A stretch of DNA of 64,000 nucleotides from Acinetobacter tandoii DSM 14970 = CIP 107469 (GTDB taxonomy: Bacteria > Pseudomonadota > Gammaproteobacteria > Pseudomonadales > Moraxellaceae): NCBI RefSeq assembly GCF_000400735.1, contig NZ_KE007368.1, positions 358,916-422,915 on the forward strand. The letters run 5' to 3'. This document shows positions 10,693 through 20,242 of this stretch, piece by piece. Under the pieces are notes generated by a model. The model saw nothing but the letters and a program-made list of their open reading frames with translations, was not told the DNA's origin and made no database searches. Each line of letters starts with the position of its first letter. The first letter of the stretch is position 1. The translations under genes and the position numbers were made by a program.

Positions 10693-10776
10693 TGGTGGTG
10701 AGAGAAGGATTCGAACCTTCGAAACTTTCGTAGCGGAGTTACAGTCCGCCCCCTTTGACCGCTCGGGAATCTCACC
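10693..10776 (-). tRNA. tRNA-Tyr (anticodon GTA)
   Basis: An 84-base tRNA on the minus strand with the long variable arm of bacterial tRNA-Tyr. Acceptor GGTGAGA pairs with TCTCACC, the anticodon stem GCGGA/TCCGC holds loop CTGTAAC, and CCA is encoded. It matches tyrU in the E. coli order. Confidence 0.97.
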
Positions 10777-10830
10777 ATTTCACACTTATTTCAGTGTTGT
10801 TCTTTACTTCACTACTACACACCTTTAAGA

Positions 10831-10906
<76 letters not shown>

Positions 10907-10948
10907 TCTTTCTTAGTGTTTCGTACGTTTCGTATCGGAACGGTGTGC

Positions 10949-10976
10949 AGTTTAGCAAAACTTGAAATCCATGCAA
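10949..10976 (-). promoter_or_regulatory. Promoter of the tRNA-tuf operon
   Basis: On the minus strand TTGCAT (10971-10976) and TAAACT (10949-10954) are 16 bases apart, about 43 bases before the first tRNA. The bases after the -10 box are GCACACCG, a GC-rich discriminator of the kind that makes stable-RNA promoters sensitive to ppGpp and DksA. The boxes are seen; the control is inferred. Confidence 0.6.
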
Positions 10977-11005
10977 GTGTTTTTTTCAAAAAAAACGCTA
11001 AAAAC

Positions 11006-12499
11006 TCATAAAATCAATCCATTTGATGATAATTCAACCGCTTTGATCACTGCGCGAGCTTTTATTTGGGTTTCATTCCACTCAGATTCAGGATTTGAGT
11101 CCACAACGAGACCCGCACCAGCCTGAACAAAGACCTTATTTTCACGAATAACACAGGTTCGAATCGCAATCGACATGTCCATTTCGCCATGCCAGCCTAA
11201 ATAACCAACAGCACCACCAAAAACACCACGTTTTACAGGCTCTACCTCATCAATAATTTCCATAGCGCGGATTTTTGGGGCTCCAGATAAAGTACCTGCT
11301 GGAAAAGTTGCTTTAAAAACATCCAAAGCATCTACATCATCACGAACTTCGCCTTGCACATTGGAGACGATATGCATCACATGCGAATAACGTTCGATCA
11401 CCATTTGATCAGTCACTTGCACTTTACCAATTTTAGAAACGCGCCCCACATCATTGCGTCCTAAATCAATCAACATTAAATGCTCAGCAATTTCTTTTTC
11501 ATCTGAAAGTAAATCTTTTTCTAAGGCCAAATCTTCTTCTTTAGTTTTACCACGAGGACGTGTGCCCGCCAAAGGGCGCACCGTAGCAATGCCATTTTCT
11601 AAACGCGACAAGATTTCTGGAGATGATCCCACAATATGAAATGGCTTTTGATCTTGCAAAGTTTGACCTTGTACCAAGAATAAATACGGCGATGGATTTA
11701 AATGACGTAAGGCACGATAAACCTGTAACGCTTCTCCATCAAAATCAGAAACCATACGATGCCCAGGAACCACCTGCATCACATCCCCTGCACGGATATA
11801 TTCTTTAACCGTTTCAATTGACTCTAGGAATTTCTGCTTGCCCGTGAGTGACTCAAAATGCGGTGCACTGTGTTTTTTCGCTTGCAGACTCACAGGAGTA
11901 GCAAGCAATTGCTCCAAAGCATCTAACTGGAGCTGTGCGTTAAAATACGCCTCTGCATCATTGACATCGGCGTGCACAATCAAGAATAAAGTATCTTTTA
12001 AATTGTCAAATACAATCACTGTCTTAGATAACATCATCCAGATATCGGGCAACCCGACTGGATCTGCTTCTGGCACATTATTTAAACGTGGTTCAATATA
12101 ACGCACAGCATCATAACCAAAATAACCCACCAATCCGCCAGTAAAGCTAGGCAAGTCTGGTAAATCTGCTTGTGTCGGAACTTTAAACTGCGCCAAAAAG
12201 GTTCGAATATATTCAAAAGGATCGGCACAATCTTTCTGTTCATACGTGCCATCTACATGCTGAATGGTGAGCTTACCTGCATTACAAGAAAATACGGTAG
12301 ATTCACCCAAACCAATGATGGAATAGCGCGCCCAATTTTCACCACCTTCTACCGATTCAAATAAATAGGCTTGTTGATGGTCTTTTAATCGTGCAAAAAC
12401 TGAAAGTGGCGTTTCTGTATCTGCCAGACGTTGTCGATAAACAGGAATCAGGTTATAGCCTTGGGCTTTTAATTGCTCGTATTGCACTTGAGTCGTCAT
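11006..12499 (-). CDS. trpE: Anthranilate synthase component I
   Basis: TrpE, 497 residues, converts chorismate to anthranilate using ammonia from TrpG, the first step of tryptophan synthesis. The C-terminal chorismate-binding domain is complete, with GTRPRGKTKEED, LIDLGRNDVGRVS and TFPAGTLSGAPKIRAMEIID. The N-terminal regulatory region contains the segment LFESVEGGENWARYSIIG around residues 48-65, where feedback-binding Ser/Glu residues lie in the family. It lies downstream of gph on the same strand with a 115-base spacer; I saw no leader peptide rich in Trp codons there. Confidence 0.98.
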   Translation of the reverse strand: MTTQVQYEQLKAQGYNLIPVYRQRLADTETPLSVFARLKDHQQAYLFESVEGGENWARYSIIGLGESTVFSCNAGKLTIQHVDGTYEQKDCADPFEYIRTFLAQFKVPTQADLPDLPSFTGGLVGYFGYDAVRYIEPRLNNVPEADPVGLPDIWMMLSKTVIVFDNLKDTLFLIVHADVNDAEAYFNAQLQLDALEQLLATPVSLQAKKHSAPHFESLTGKQKFLESIETVKEYIRAGDVMQVVPGHRMVSDFDGEALQVYRALRHLNPSPYLFLVQGQTLQDQKPFHIVGSSPEILSRLENGIATVRPLAGTRPRGKTKEEDLALEKDLLSDEKEIAEHLMLIDLGRNDVGRVSKIGKVQVTDQMVIERYSHVMHIVSNVQGEVRDDVDALDVFKATFPAGTLSGAPKIRAMEIIDEVEPVKRGVFGGAVGYLGWHGEMDMSIAIRTCVIRENKVFVQAGAGLVVDSNPESEWNETQIKARAVIKAVELSSNGLIL

Positions 12500-12614
12500 G
12501 AGGTTCTCTCTAAATTTTCGATTGGGGTCAATTCAATTTTTCGTTACATCAGACTGAGCGACGCCATCGAAAAGCTTTACAACGACTCATGTGTCATGAT
12601 TCCTTATCTGCAAA

Positions 12615-13286
12615 TTATGTTTTGATTAATTCTCTTAAATCATCAACCACTTGCTGTGGTTGGCAATCCTGTATGTCTTCACCATGATTATAACCATAGC
12701 TAACGACAATACAATCAATACCCGCACGTCGTGCTGCCTCCACATCATTACTCGAATCACCAAACATTAAGGTCTGGGATTTTTCAATCTGATATTCCTC
12801 AACACAGTGCAGTAACTGACGCGGATGTGGTTTGCGTTCTTCGAAACGGTCACCTCCAATCACATCAATAAAGTATTTAGACATATCCAAGGCTTCAACA
12901 ATTAAGCGAGCAGGCTGTTCAGGCTTATTGGTGACACACACCATTTTCTTGTTGTGCTGCAAACCCCATTCTAGAAACTCAAGAATGCCATGAAATGGTC
13001 GGGTTTCAATACAAGGTTCCGCATTGTATATTTCTAAAAAAGTATCGAGCAGTTGTTTGTGCTGCGCAGGGTCAACCTCACCTGTAAGATATTGCAAGGT
13101 ACTATGACAAAAGATAGATGTTCCCTTGCCCACCCAAACACGTACTTGCTGTTCAGTCACCAAAGGGAGTTGCAAGACATTAAGACTCATATTCATGGCA
13201 CGATATAAATCAGTCGCTGAATCGACCAAAGTTCCATCCAAATCAAACAGCATTAATTCACGGCGATCTAATTGTGCAATATTCAT
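12615..13286 (-). CDS. gph: Phosphoglycolate phosphatase (HAD family)
   Basis: A HAD-superfamily phosphatase of about 223 residues. HAD motif I is LFDLDGTLVDS (nucleophile Asp), motif II lies around VCVTNKP, and motif IV is MFGDSSNDVEAARRAG. It is most like Gph/CbbZ, which removes 2-phosphoglycolate formed during DNA repair; gph next to trpE is a common gammaproteobacterial arrangement. The frame extends two codons upstream to a TTG at 13292; I prefer the ATG at 13286. Substrate specificity within HAD phosphatases cannot be proven from sequence. Confidence 0.9.
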   Translation of the reverse strand: MNIAQLDRRELMLFDLDGTLVDSATDLYRAMNMSLNVLQLPLVTEQQVRVWVGKGTSIFCHSTLQYLTGEVDPAQHKQLLDTFLEIYNAEPCIETRPFHGILEFLEWGLQHNKKMVCVTNKPEQPARLIVEALDMSKYFIDVIGGDRFEERKPHPRQLLHCVEEYQIEKSQTLMFGDSSNDVEAARRAGIDCIVVSYGYNHGEDIQDCQPQQVVDDLRELIKT

Positions 13287-13356
13287 AAGCAACTCGCATT
13301 ATTCAGATATAAAAAAGGCATGCCAGAGCATGCCCTTATTCTAGGCAACTCCCAGA

Positions 13357-14028
13357 TTATTTAAACATCACCCAAGCAAAGATAGACAAAATAACCAAGA
13401 CTATAATGGTGATTAAACCCAGTGAAGCATTCTTCTGTTGAGTTCGTTCTTCTTCAACACGAGAAACAGGTTGCTCAACTGGAATCGGGGCTGGGTTTGG
13501 CGTAGCTTTAGATACATCTACACCTTCAGGAATTGGCGCGGGCTTGGGAACAGATACATTCTGTGGCATCCCATCACGACTTAACTGAACACTGCTATCA
13601 CGCTCAGTCAGGCTTGGCATCCCCTGTTCATTCATATGATGCGCTGCCGATTTCTCTGCTTCTGTTTCAGACGGAGCAACGGCTTCAGCAGGCTGTTGAA
13701 CTTCAACTACATCTTCCTCAACTGTATTTGCCAAAGGAGCTGGAGCAAAGACTGTAAATTTAAAGCTTGCAAACTGAACAATATCGCCATCCTTCAGTTG
13801 GCTTTCATCTACAATTTTCAAGTCGTTCACAAAAGTGCCATTCGATGAATTTAAATCTTGCACCCATAACGCTTGCTCTTTTAACAACAGCGCTGCGTGT
13901 TTACGTGACACTTCTGCAGATTGCAACAATACATCTGCATCTTGATGGCGCCCAACCAACATATCACGGTCAACACTGATCTCTTGCCCCGTAAATTCGC
14001 CTGTAATTGCCTGTATCTTCCAAGTCAT
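13357..14028 (-). CDS. FHA-domain protein with C-terminal membrane anchor
   Basis: A 223-residue protein with an N-terminal forkhead-associated domain (about residues 20-95) showing the phosphothreonine-binding features GRHQDADVLL, SRKHAALLL and NSSNGTFVND. A Pro/Glu-rich linker follows (about 100-195), then one hydrophobic segment (LGLITIIVLVILSIFAWV) at the extreme C-terminus, so it is probably tail-anchored with the FHA domain in the cytoplasm. It sits downstream of gspD on the same strand. A GTG three bases earlier (14031) is an alternative start. Its partner kinase and role are unknown; no Ser/Thr kinase is in the window. Confidence 0.85.
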   Translation of the reverse strand: MTWKIQAITGEFTGQEISVDRDMLVGRHQDADVLLQSAEVSRKHAALLLKEQALWVQDLNSSNGTFVNDLKIVDESQLKDGDIVQFASFKFTVFAPAPLANTVEEDVVEVQQPAEAVAPSETEAEKSAAHHMNEQGMPSLTERDSSVQLSRDGMPQNVSVPKPAPIPEGVDVSKATPNPAPIPVEQPVSRVEEERTQQKNASLGLITIIVLVILSIFAWVMFK

Positions 14029-14099
14029 CACATTATCTCTTTATGATTTTGCTTCATCATACCATGCAACTTATAGATTTCAATTTGGCTACTTTGGCA

Positions 14100-16355
14100 T
14101 TACGAAGCTGGACGCACACGAATGGTGGTTACTGTATTTTTGGTTTTTTCCACTTCTGATTTTGGAAATGGTGTACTGCTGATTGGTGGCTCAATCGCTA
14201 CAGGCGTAGTCACAACCGCAGCATTGGATGGCTGCGCCGCAGAAGGTACAGCTTGATAAGGGCTAGTCCGTGGCGCACCAGGTTGCACAGGCAACCGCTG
14301 CATGTAGACATCATCCACCTGCTCAGGTAATTTAGCAAAACCGCCATCTTTATCGAGCGCCAATTGCAAACTATATAACTGACTATAACGCTGTTGAGAT
14401 AAACGACGAACATCATCGCCACCACCCACAATCGTTGGATGAATAAAGACCAATAAATTGCGCTTCTGATTCGACTTTGCATCCGATCTAAATAAGCGCC
14501 CAACACCAGGAATTGCCCCCAGACCCGGAACCGATTGACGACTATAAATAGAGTTATCTGAAATTAAGCCACCGAGAACTACAGTTTGTCCATGCTCTGC
14601 CAAAATGGCTGTTTTAATGGCACGTTTACTGGTGACCAGATCTGACGCCTGGCCTTTACTATTTTTAACCCCAGAAACTTCCTGCTCAACCTCCAAGCGA
14701 ACCGTACCATTTTCACCAATGTGCGGAATCACCTTTAGCGTCACACCGACATCTTTGCGTTCAATGGTGGTATAAGGATTTACTGTGCCATTGTTGGTAC
14801 TCACTGATCCTGTGACAAAAGGAACGTTTTCACCTACCACAATGTAGGCCTCTTCATTGTCCATCGTGACAATCGAAGGTGTTGAAAGCAAATTAGATTT
14901 GGTGTTTTCTTTGAGTGCCTGAATCAATGCACCATAAAGTCGACGTGAACCATCACTGCCCTCTTTATAATCACCCAACACCACTGAGCTACCCGCACCC
15001 GTCAAGGCCTGCCCCAGACCTGAAGCCCCGCCACTCAAATAACCCGCAGCGAGGCTGGCTAGGCTTGAACCTACGTTATCAAAACTGATTAAACCGACAC
15101 CACTGCTAATATCACCCAAAGCCCATTGCACACCCAATTGATCTGCATCAGAGCCTTCAACTTCAATAATTGCAGCCTCGATTAACACTTGTTCGCGGCG
15201 AATATCAAGTTGCTGAATCGCAGACTCAATTTCTCGCATCAGTTGTGGATCTGCTTTGACCACCAATGCATTTTGTGAACTATCGGCAATGATACTAATC
15301 CCGTTGGCATTAAAACTGGTGATATTGTTCTGATTATTCCCAGTAGAACTGCCCCCTAAATTAATAGCTGGTGTCGAAATACTTGAGGATGAGCCATTGC
15401 TTGTCGTCGTATTCGCACTTCCCATCATATTATTGTTGGCATTGGATGTACTGTTCGCGCGACCATCAGCCCCTGAAACTGCCTGCCCTGTGACCAGGCC
15501 TTGTAAAATTTCGGCCAAGTTTTTTGCACTGGCATACTTTAAACGGAAGACCTTCAAACCACCCAGACGGTCTGCCGCAGGCACATCCAACATTTCAATC
15601 AATTGACGCAACCGTTTACGTGTTGCCGTATCGCCTTTAATTAAAATGCGATTGGTACGATTGTCCGCAATCACTCGCACTCGCGCGCCTTTTAAATCTT
15701 TGGCTGCCCCAGTCGCCGTCATAGAATCTAATAAGCCAATCATTTCTTCGGCTTGACTAGATTGCAACGTAATTGCCTCAATATCGTGCTGATCAGTACC
15801 ATCTAAATTACGAATGATGGTTTCCAGTTGATAAATATTACTAGCACGATCTGACACAATCAGCGCATTAGCCCCAGGTACTGCCGACAAATTTGCAAAC
15901 TGCGGCATGAGTGGGCGTAAGGCTGGAATTAGATCATTGGCATTGGTATTTTCCAGCCAAATCACGCGCGTAACAATTTGATCACCTGTAGCACGATTTT
16001 TAGCATCATAGGGAATGCCTGAACTTTTTACATTGCTGTCTGGAACGATTTTCACGGTATTGCCCGAAGGAATCGCCACCACACCATTCACATTGAGCAC
16101 GCCTAAAAATAAATCGTAAACTTCACTTTTATTGAGCGGCTTATTGGAAATAACCGTCACATTGCCACGTACGCGCGGATCAACTGCAAAATTTTTCCCT
16201 GTAATATCGGCCACTTCATTAATAAACGCCGTTAAGTCCGCATCACGTAAGTTGATTTTCCATGTTTGCGCATAGGCACTGCTACTCACGGCAGCAATCA
16301 GAGGTGCACTTGCGAGCAAAGCCCAAACTGGACGATTATTATGAAATAAAGCCAT
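14100..16355 (-). CDS. gspD: Type II secretion system secretin GspD
   Basis: The outer-membrane pore of the type II secretion system, 751 residues. It has a signal peptide ending AYAQ (about residue 30), periplasmic N0-N3 domains (about 32-400), and the C-terminal secretin domain with VPFVTGS and the GGLISDN/VPGLGAIPGVGRLFR block (about 600-660). The N3 region contains an Asn/Ser/Gly-rich insert (about residues 297-345). A Pro-rich tail of about 80 residues follows the secretin domain. It is downstream of gspC with a 42-base spacer. In Acinetobacter the T2SS genes are split over several loci, which fits the absence of gspE-M here. Confidence 0.97.
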   Translation of the reverse strand: MALFHNNRPVWALLASAPLIAAVSSSAYAQTWKINLRDADLTAFINEVADITGKNFAVDPRVRGNVTVISNKPLNKSEVYDLFLGVLNVNGVVAIPSGNTVKIVPDSNVKSSGIPYDAKNRATGDQIVTRVIWLENTNANDLIPALRPLMPQFANLSAVPGANALIVSDRASNIYQLETIIRNLDGTDQHDIEAITLQSSQAEEMIGLLDSMTATGAAKDLKGARVRVIADNRTNRILIKGDTATRKRLRQLIEMLDVPAADRLGGLKVFRLKYASAKNLAEILQGLVTGQAVSGADGRANSTSNANNNMMGSANTTTSNGSSSSISTPAINLGGSSTGNNQNNITSFNANGISIIADSSQNALVVKADPQLMREIESAIQQLDIRREQVLIEAAIIEVEGSDADQLGVQWALGDISSGVGLISFDNVGSSLASLAAGYLSGGASGLGQALTGAGSSVVLGDYKEGSDGSRRLYGALIQALKENTKSNLLSTPSIVTMDNEEAYIVVGENVPFVTGSVSTNNGTVNPYTTIERKDVGVTLKVIPHIGENGTVRLEVEQEVSGVKNSKGQASDLVTSKRAIKTAILAEHGQTVVLGGLISDNSIYSRQSVPGLGAIPGVGRLFRSDAKSNQKRNLLVFIHPTIVGGGDDVRRLSQQRYSQLYSLQLALDKDGGFAKLPEQVDDVYMQRLPVQPGAPRTSPYQAVPSAAQPSNAAVVTTPVAIEPPISSTPFPKSEVEKTKNTVTTIRVRPAS

Positions 16356-16397
16356 ATACTTCTGTGTTTCCTAACCCTACGGGCGATTTCTCATCAT

Positions 16398-17225
16398 TTA
16401 AAAATTTTGTTGTATGGTCATCACCTGATCACCACGTTTTATTTCAAGTTTGACTTGGCCTGCTTGTTTGGCTTGTTCAAGTAATTGTGCATCATTTTGT
16501 CCCTGCCCCACACCTTGACCATTTAAGGACAAAATTCGGTCTCCAGGTTGTAATCCAAGTGTATTCCGTAAAGCTGAAGGTGTTTTACTGGTGACTTCAT
16601 ACCCTTCACCTGTCGCAGCACCAACCCCCATATCGGCCAAAAACTGGTCACGATTTTGATGCATTTGTTGTACTGCCTGCCCCAAAGCATTTTGAGTCGA
16701 TTGCGATATATTCCCTGTTGGTAATGAAGCCGCATCCGCAGGTGGAACCATCGGTTGATTTAGACCATTGGCAATTCGATTAAATGCAACTTGCTGGCTT
16801 TGTCCCGTAGAGTCTCGCAACACCACATGATCCCAATACACCTCGGCCAATTGATAAGCTGTACCTGCCAATGTTTCTCCAACCTTATAACGGTCAGCGA
16901 CTTCATTAACTTTAATCACTGCTGAGGAATATTGACTCGGATAGGACACCACTACCCCTTGCAAAACAAAATTGGCGAGATTCGCACCACTCGACGCATT
17001 ATTTTCCTGAAATAAAGAAAATGCCGATATATTGGGAACTTGAGGTTGCTGTGAACCTAACTCTACACGTTCTAATTGCATAGGCATTGGCGGAGCAACC
17101 CACAACCAAAATATACTGGCCAATTTCCAACTTAAATAGGCCACTAATACAGCCAACAGCCACGGTGAAAAACGGTTGAACTGAGCGCCGTTCAAATGCT
17201 GTAACTTATCTTTGACCAATCTCAT
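16398..17225 (-). CDS. gspC: Type II secretion system protein GspC
   Basis: Inner-membrane component linking the T2SS platform to the secretin, 275 residues. One N-terminal membrane segment (WLLAVLVAYLSWKLASIFWLW, about residues 23-43) is followed by the homology region (about 90-150) that contacts GspD N0, and a C-terminal PDZ domain (about 200-273, with NTLGLQPGDRILSLNGQGVG). Its ATG shares one base with the gspN stop codon, so the two are translationally coupled. Confidence 0.94.
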   Translation of the reverse strand: MRLVKDKLQHLNGAQFNRFSPWLLAVLVAYLSWKLASIFWLWVAPPMPMQLERVELGSQQPQVPNISAFSLFQENNASSGANLANFVLQGVVVSYPSQYSSAVIKVNEVADRYKVGETLAGTAYQLAEVYWDHVVLRDSTGQSQQVAFNRIANGLNQPMVPPADAASLPTGNISQSTQNALGQAVQQMHQNRDQFLADMGVGAATGEGYEVTSKTPSALRNTLGLQPGDRILSLNGQGVGQGQNDAQLLEQAKQAGQVKLEIKRGDQVMTIQQNF

Positions 17226-17968
17226 TACATACCACCTCGTAACAGGGGCTGACGAGAGCTGACGACATAAGTATCTAAACCCGCTTTACCTTGATACGAA
17301 GGCACATTCATCAACATACGCTGAGTAATCTGTACATCAAGCATCAGGTTTTTATCCAAAAGCAGATTAATCATTTTCTGGTCGCGCTGATCCCGCACAT
17401 CAATCATCAATACTTGATCTCGATCACTTAAACTCCCTTTTAAGGAAGGGATACTCATTTGCTCTTGACGTTGTGCAAAGCGATATATCAGTTCACCACC
17501 TAACCACTGCACAGTACCTTCTGCTTGTTGAAAACCTTGTTCTTTTTGATATTTAAACTGTAAATCTTGGACTTGAATCGGATTACTTGGCCATTGCCAA
17601 TCAGCAACCCGCTTTAATGTTTCTGGGGCAATTTCCCCAGATAATGCTTTAACAGTCCAACGCTGCCCCAAACCATAGCCCACGGTACCTTGTAATTGGG
17701 TCCGCCCACTATGGATATCTACCTCAGCACCTAAACGAAGCAACAATAAATCTAAGGGACGTACCTTCCAATTCAATGAGCCTTTTAAAGCTCCCTGATG
17801 CCAGTCCGCCTGCCCTTGCCAGATATTGCCACTGACATTCTGTAAAACTTGGTTATTTTTATAAAATTTAGAAATAAGCCATGCTGCTGGAATTTGCAGC
17901 ACTACAAAAAATAAAAATGTACTTAACGCAAAAATCCACCATGCAAGGTGCTTATTCTTTTTCGTCAT
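17225..17968 (-). CDS. gspN: Type II secretion system protein GspN
   Basis: GspN, 247 residues, an accessory T2SS protein found in only some systems. A single N-terminal membrane segment (IFALSTFLFFVVLQIPAAWLI, about residues 12-32) is followed by a periplasmic domain beginning VSGNIWQGQADW, typical of the family. It is the first gene of gspN-gspC-gspD. A promoter-like pair lies 60 bases upstream. Its exact job in secretion is not well defined in any organism. Confidence 0.9.
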   Translation of the reverse strand: MTKKNKHLAWWIFALSTFLFFVVLQIPAAWLISKFYKNNQVLQNVSGNIWQGQADWHQGALKGSLNWKVRPLDLLLLRLGAEVDIHSGRTQLQGTVGYGLGQRWTVKALSGEIAPETLKRVADWQWPSNPIQVQDLQFKYQKEQGFQQAEGTVQWLGGELIYRFAQRQEQMSIPSLKGSLSDRDQVLMIDVRDQRDQKMINLLLDKNLMLDVQITQRMLMNVPSYQGKAGLDTYVVSSRQPLLRGGM

Positions 17969-18028
17969 CCCAACACAACCAACATCACTATTTTTCTTCC
18001 TTGGATATATATTTTATCTTTGCCACCC

Positions 18029-18056
18029 ATTATGCACACTTTTTTCACATCGCCAA
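18029..18056 (-). promoter_or_regulatory. Probable promoter of gspN-gspC-gspD
   Basis: On the minus strand TTGGCG (18051-18056) and CATAAT (18029-18034) are separated by 16 bases, giving a leader of about 50 bases before gspN. Only sequence similarity to sigma-70 boxes supports it. Confidence 0.45.
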
Positions 18057-18065
18057 TTCATCACT

Positions 18066-18095
18066 ATAAAAAAACCAAGCAGTTTTGCTTGGTTT
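18066..18095 (-). terminator. Terminator of hns
   Basis: On the minus strand AAACCAAGCA pairs with TGCTTGGTTT (4-base loop) and is followed by TTTT, 39 bases after the hns stop. It is a typical intrinsic terminator. Confidence 0.85.
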
Positions 18096-18133
18096 AAATA
18101 ATTTAATCAGATTGGATGACAATCTAATGAAGA

Positions 18134-18457
18134 TTAGATAAGAAAATCTTCAAGTTTTGCACCTTTTTCCAATTCAGCCACTAGCCAGCGAGGTTGTTTA
18201 CCACGGCCTGTCCAAGTTTCTGATGCATCTGATTTATTGCGATAACGTGGTTCTACAGATTTACGAGTCGTTTTCTTACGTTTAGTTGCGCCAAACTCTA
18301 AGATTTGCTCAATACTCAAACCCACTTTATCAGCAATATCCATAATCTGAGTATATGCATCTTCAATTGCCTGATCTTTTTTAGAAACGATTAAGGCTTC
18401 CGCTTCTACTTGTAAACGCTTTAACTCTTCTACAGATAAATTACTAATGTCTGGCAT
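18134..18457 (-). CDS. hns: H-NS family nucleoid protein
   Basis: A 107-residue H-NS-type DNA-binding protein. The N-terminal half is a coiled-coil oligomerisation region (SVEELKRLQVEAEALIVSKK). The C-terminal DNA-binding domain has the hallmark TWTGRGKQPRWL segment with the AT-hook-like GRGKQP (about residues 84-89). H-NS silences AT-rich, often acquired, DNA; in A. baumannii its loss changes adherence and virulence genes. ATGATG offers two starts; the second (18457) has the better eight-base spacing to GGAG. It is a single-gene transcript with its own promoter and terminator. Confidence 0.96.
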   Translation of the reverse strand: MPDISNLSVEELKRLQVEAEALIVSKKDQAIEDAYTQIMDIADKVGLSIEQILEFGATKRKKTTRKSVEPRYRNKSDASETWTGRGKQPRWLVAELEKGAKLEDFLI

Positions 18458-18501
18458 CATATTAACTCCATTAAATACGATTTAATTTCTTACACAGGAT
18501 T

Positions 18502-18530
18502 ATCATATTTTTATTAACTCGATTATTCAA
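18502..18530 (-). promoter_or_regulatory. Promoter of hns
   Basis: On the minus strand TTGAAT (18525-18530) and TATGAT (18502-18507) are exactly 17 bases apart, 45 bases ahead of hns. The surrounding 150 bases are very AT-rich, as expected for an H-NS-autoregulated promoter; autoregulation is inferred. Confidence 0.65.
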
Positions 18531-18610
18531 CACTTATATTTAAAATTGCTACAAGATTCGAACAGTTAATATATGTTTTAATAATCCAACATTAAAATAA
18601 TGATCAAAAA

Positions 18611-19039
18611 TTAAATTAAATGTCCAACATCTCGTTCCATTTTGAGAATCTTCTCACGAATATCATCAGGGATTGCAGTTTTTTGCATATTGTCTTTATC
18701 AACACAAACTATCACCGCCTCTGCCATTGCAACCACCGCATTTTGTGCAGTACTGAATAATAGGTAACTCATACGTATTGCACTATTACGTAATTCATCA
18801 ACACGAACAGCTACTTTTAATTGATCGGGATAAAATACAGGTCGTAAATATTTGCACTGATTTGATGCAACAACCGTCAATACACTTTGCTCAAATATAT
18901 TTAACGCATCAAAATATTGAATACGTGCGCTTTCAATATATCGATAATACATGACATTATTTACATGTCCAAAAGCATCCATATCTCCCCATGCTACATT
19001 TTGCTCATGTACAATTGGATATTCATTAAATAATGACAT
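18611..19039 (-). CDS. Acyl-CoA thioesterase, hotdog fold (YbgC/4HBT type)
   Basis: A 142-residue protein with the 4-hydroxybenzoyl-CoA thioesterase signature WGDMDAFGHVNNVMYYRYIE (about residues 17-36), in which the first Asp region is catalytic. Such enzymes hydrolyse fatty or aromatic acyl-CoA; the substrate cannot be read from sequence. It begins eight bases after the end of hemY and may be in the same transcript, although no heme role is known for it. Confidence 0.88.
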   Translation of the reverse strand: MSLFNEYPIVHEQNVAWGDMDAFGHVNNVMYYRYIESARIQYFDALNIFEQSVLTVVASNQCKYLRPVFYPDQLKVAVRVDELRNSAIRMSYLLFSTAQNAVVAMAEAVIVCVDKDNMQKTAIPDDIREKILKMERDVGHLI

Positions 19040-19047
19040 ATATTCCC

Positions 19048-20241
19048 TTAAATCTTGATTTTCATAAAATTCGCATTATTTTCAAAGATCAAATTTAACT
19101 GCTGAATCAAATCTTCACGATTTTTCAGCGTTGCTTTAACCCTTAAATAACTCATGAGCACATTATCTGGATATAAAGTTAATAATGCATCTGCTTTATT
19201 TAACCGATCAGTCGCTTCGTAGACATGCCATTTAGCAAAAGTCAAAACAGGTAAAGATGGATATTTCACCTCCCAATCCTGAATATGTTGCTCTACATCA
19301 CTATAATTTGGAACCTGTTTCAACAATTGTTGCTGAAACCACAAATGAAATACTTCCGCATTAAACTGTTGATCAAGTAAATGTAAGGCCAAATTTTCAT
19401 GTTGCTGACTTAAATCAGGTAAACGTGACAATAGTTTTAACCACAACATTTTGATGTGATAGCTGCGAGTTTCAATTTCAGTCGATAAATCTAGATAACG
19501 TTGTTGCAAATCTTGTAGATTTTCAGCACTAGCATGATCAAACTGTTGCAAAAGTTGCTCTAACCATGCCTGCTTGGTGGCTTCATCTAAATGTCCATAT
19601 TGCATAGAACGCAAATATAACCAAGGAAATTGCACAGCAAACTCACCCCACAGTTCGGTTAAACGTTGCTCATAGGCGACTTGTACATCCTTTAGCCAAG
19701 GTGATAATTCATGCTGAGTTAAAAACTCAAGATGCGTCAGGGCTTGCTCACCATCTTGCTGCGCCAGATAAACCTGAATACGTTGAATTTCTGCCAATTC
19801 AAATGCCATAGCATGGCTATGATTTAAAACAGATAACGCTTGTGGATATTCCTGTTGCATCAAATACAGTCTTGAGTCAATTACACCACGTAATAACCCA
19901 GACTGAGCAAATGCATTTTGAATAAATTGTTGTTGCTCCCGACCCGCGTCCAATAACCAAATGACAGCCAACTGCTCATAAGGATGCAAGGTCTTGAAGT
20001 CGTAGATTTCGATTTGTTTTCGTTGTGCACGCGTAAAATAGCGTTTCAGTAACAACCAAACTAACTGAAAAATAAAGCCCAGCACTGCCAAAAGAACGAA
20101 TATGAACCAGACATTACTCTGTAACTGCCATTCACGCCAATACACATAAACATAGCCTGCACCAAAACCGTAACTCAACACACTAATCACAGCAATCACA
20201 AGCAGGCATATAAAAGCATAGGCTAAAAGAATCTGTTTCAT
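19048..20241 (-). CDS. hemY: HemY-like inner-membrane protein (heme biosynthesis cluster)
   Basis: A 397-residue protein with two N-terminal membrane segments (about residues 4-24 and 43-64), separated by WREWQLQSN, and a long TPR-like helical C-terminal part. This is the gammaproteobacterial HemY encoded with hemCDX, not the unrelated protoporphyrinogen oxidase of the same name. Its molecular function is not settled. It follows hemX with a one-base gap, so it is co-translated with it. Confidence 0.88.
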   Translation of the reverse strand: MKQILLAYAFICLLVIAVISVLSYGFGAGYVYVYWREWQLQSNVWFIFVLLAVLGFIFQLVWLLLKRYFTRAQRKQIEIYDFKTLHPYEQLAVIWLLDAGREQQQFIQNAFAQSGLLRGVIDSRLYLMQQEYPQALSVLNHSHAMAFELAEIQRIQVYLAQQDGEQALTHLEFLTQHELSPWLKDVQVAYEQRLTELWGEFAVQFPWLYLRSMQYGHLDEATKQAWLEQLLQQFDHASAENLQDLQQRYLDLSTEIETRSYHIKMLWLKLLSRLPDLSQQHENLALHLLDQQFNAEVFHLWFQQQLLKQVPNYSDVEQHIQDWEVKYPSLPVLTFAKWHVYEATDRLNKADALLTLYPDNVLMSYLRVKATLKNREDLIQQLNLIFENNANFMKIKI

Positions 20242-20242
20242 A

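Noticed and set aside
12500..12614. Trp attenuator leader upstream of trpE
   Set aside because: I found no short leader peptide with tandem Trp codons and no terminator/antiterminator pair in this spacer.
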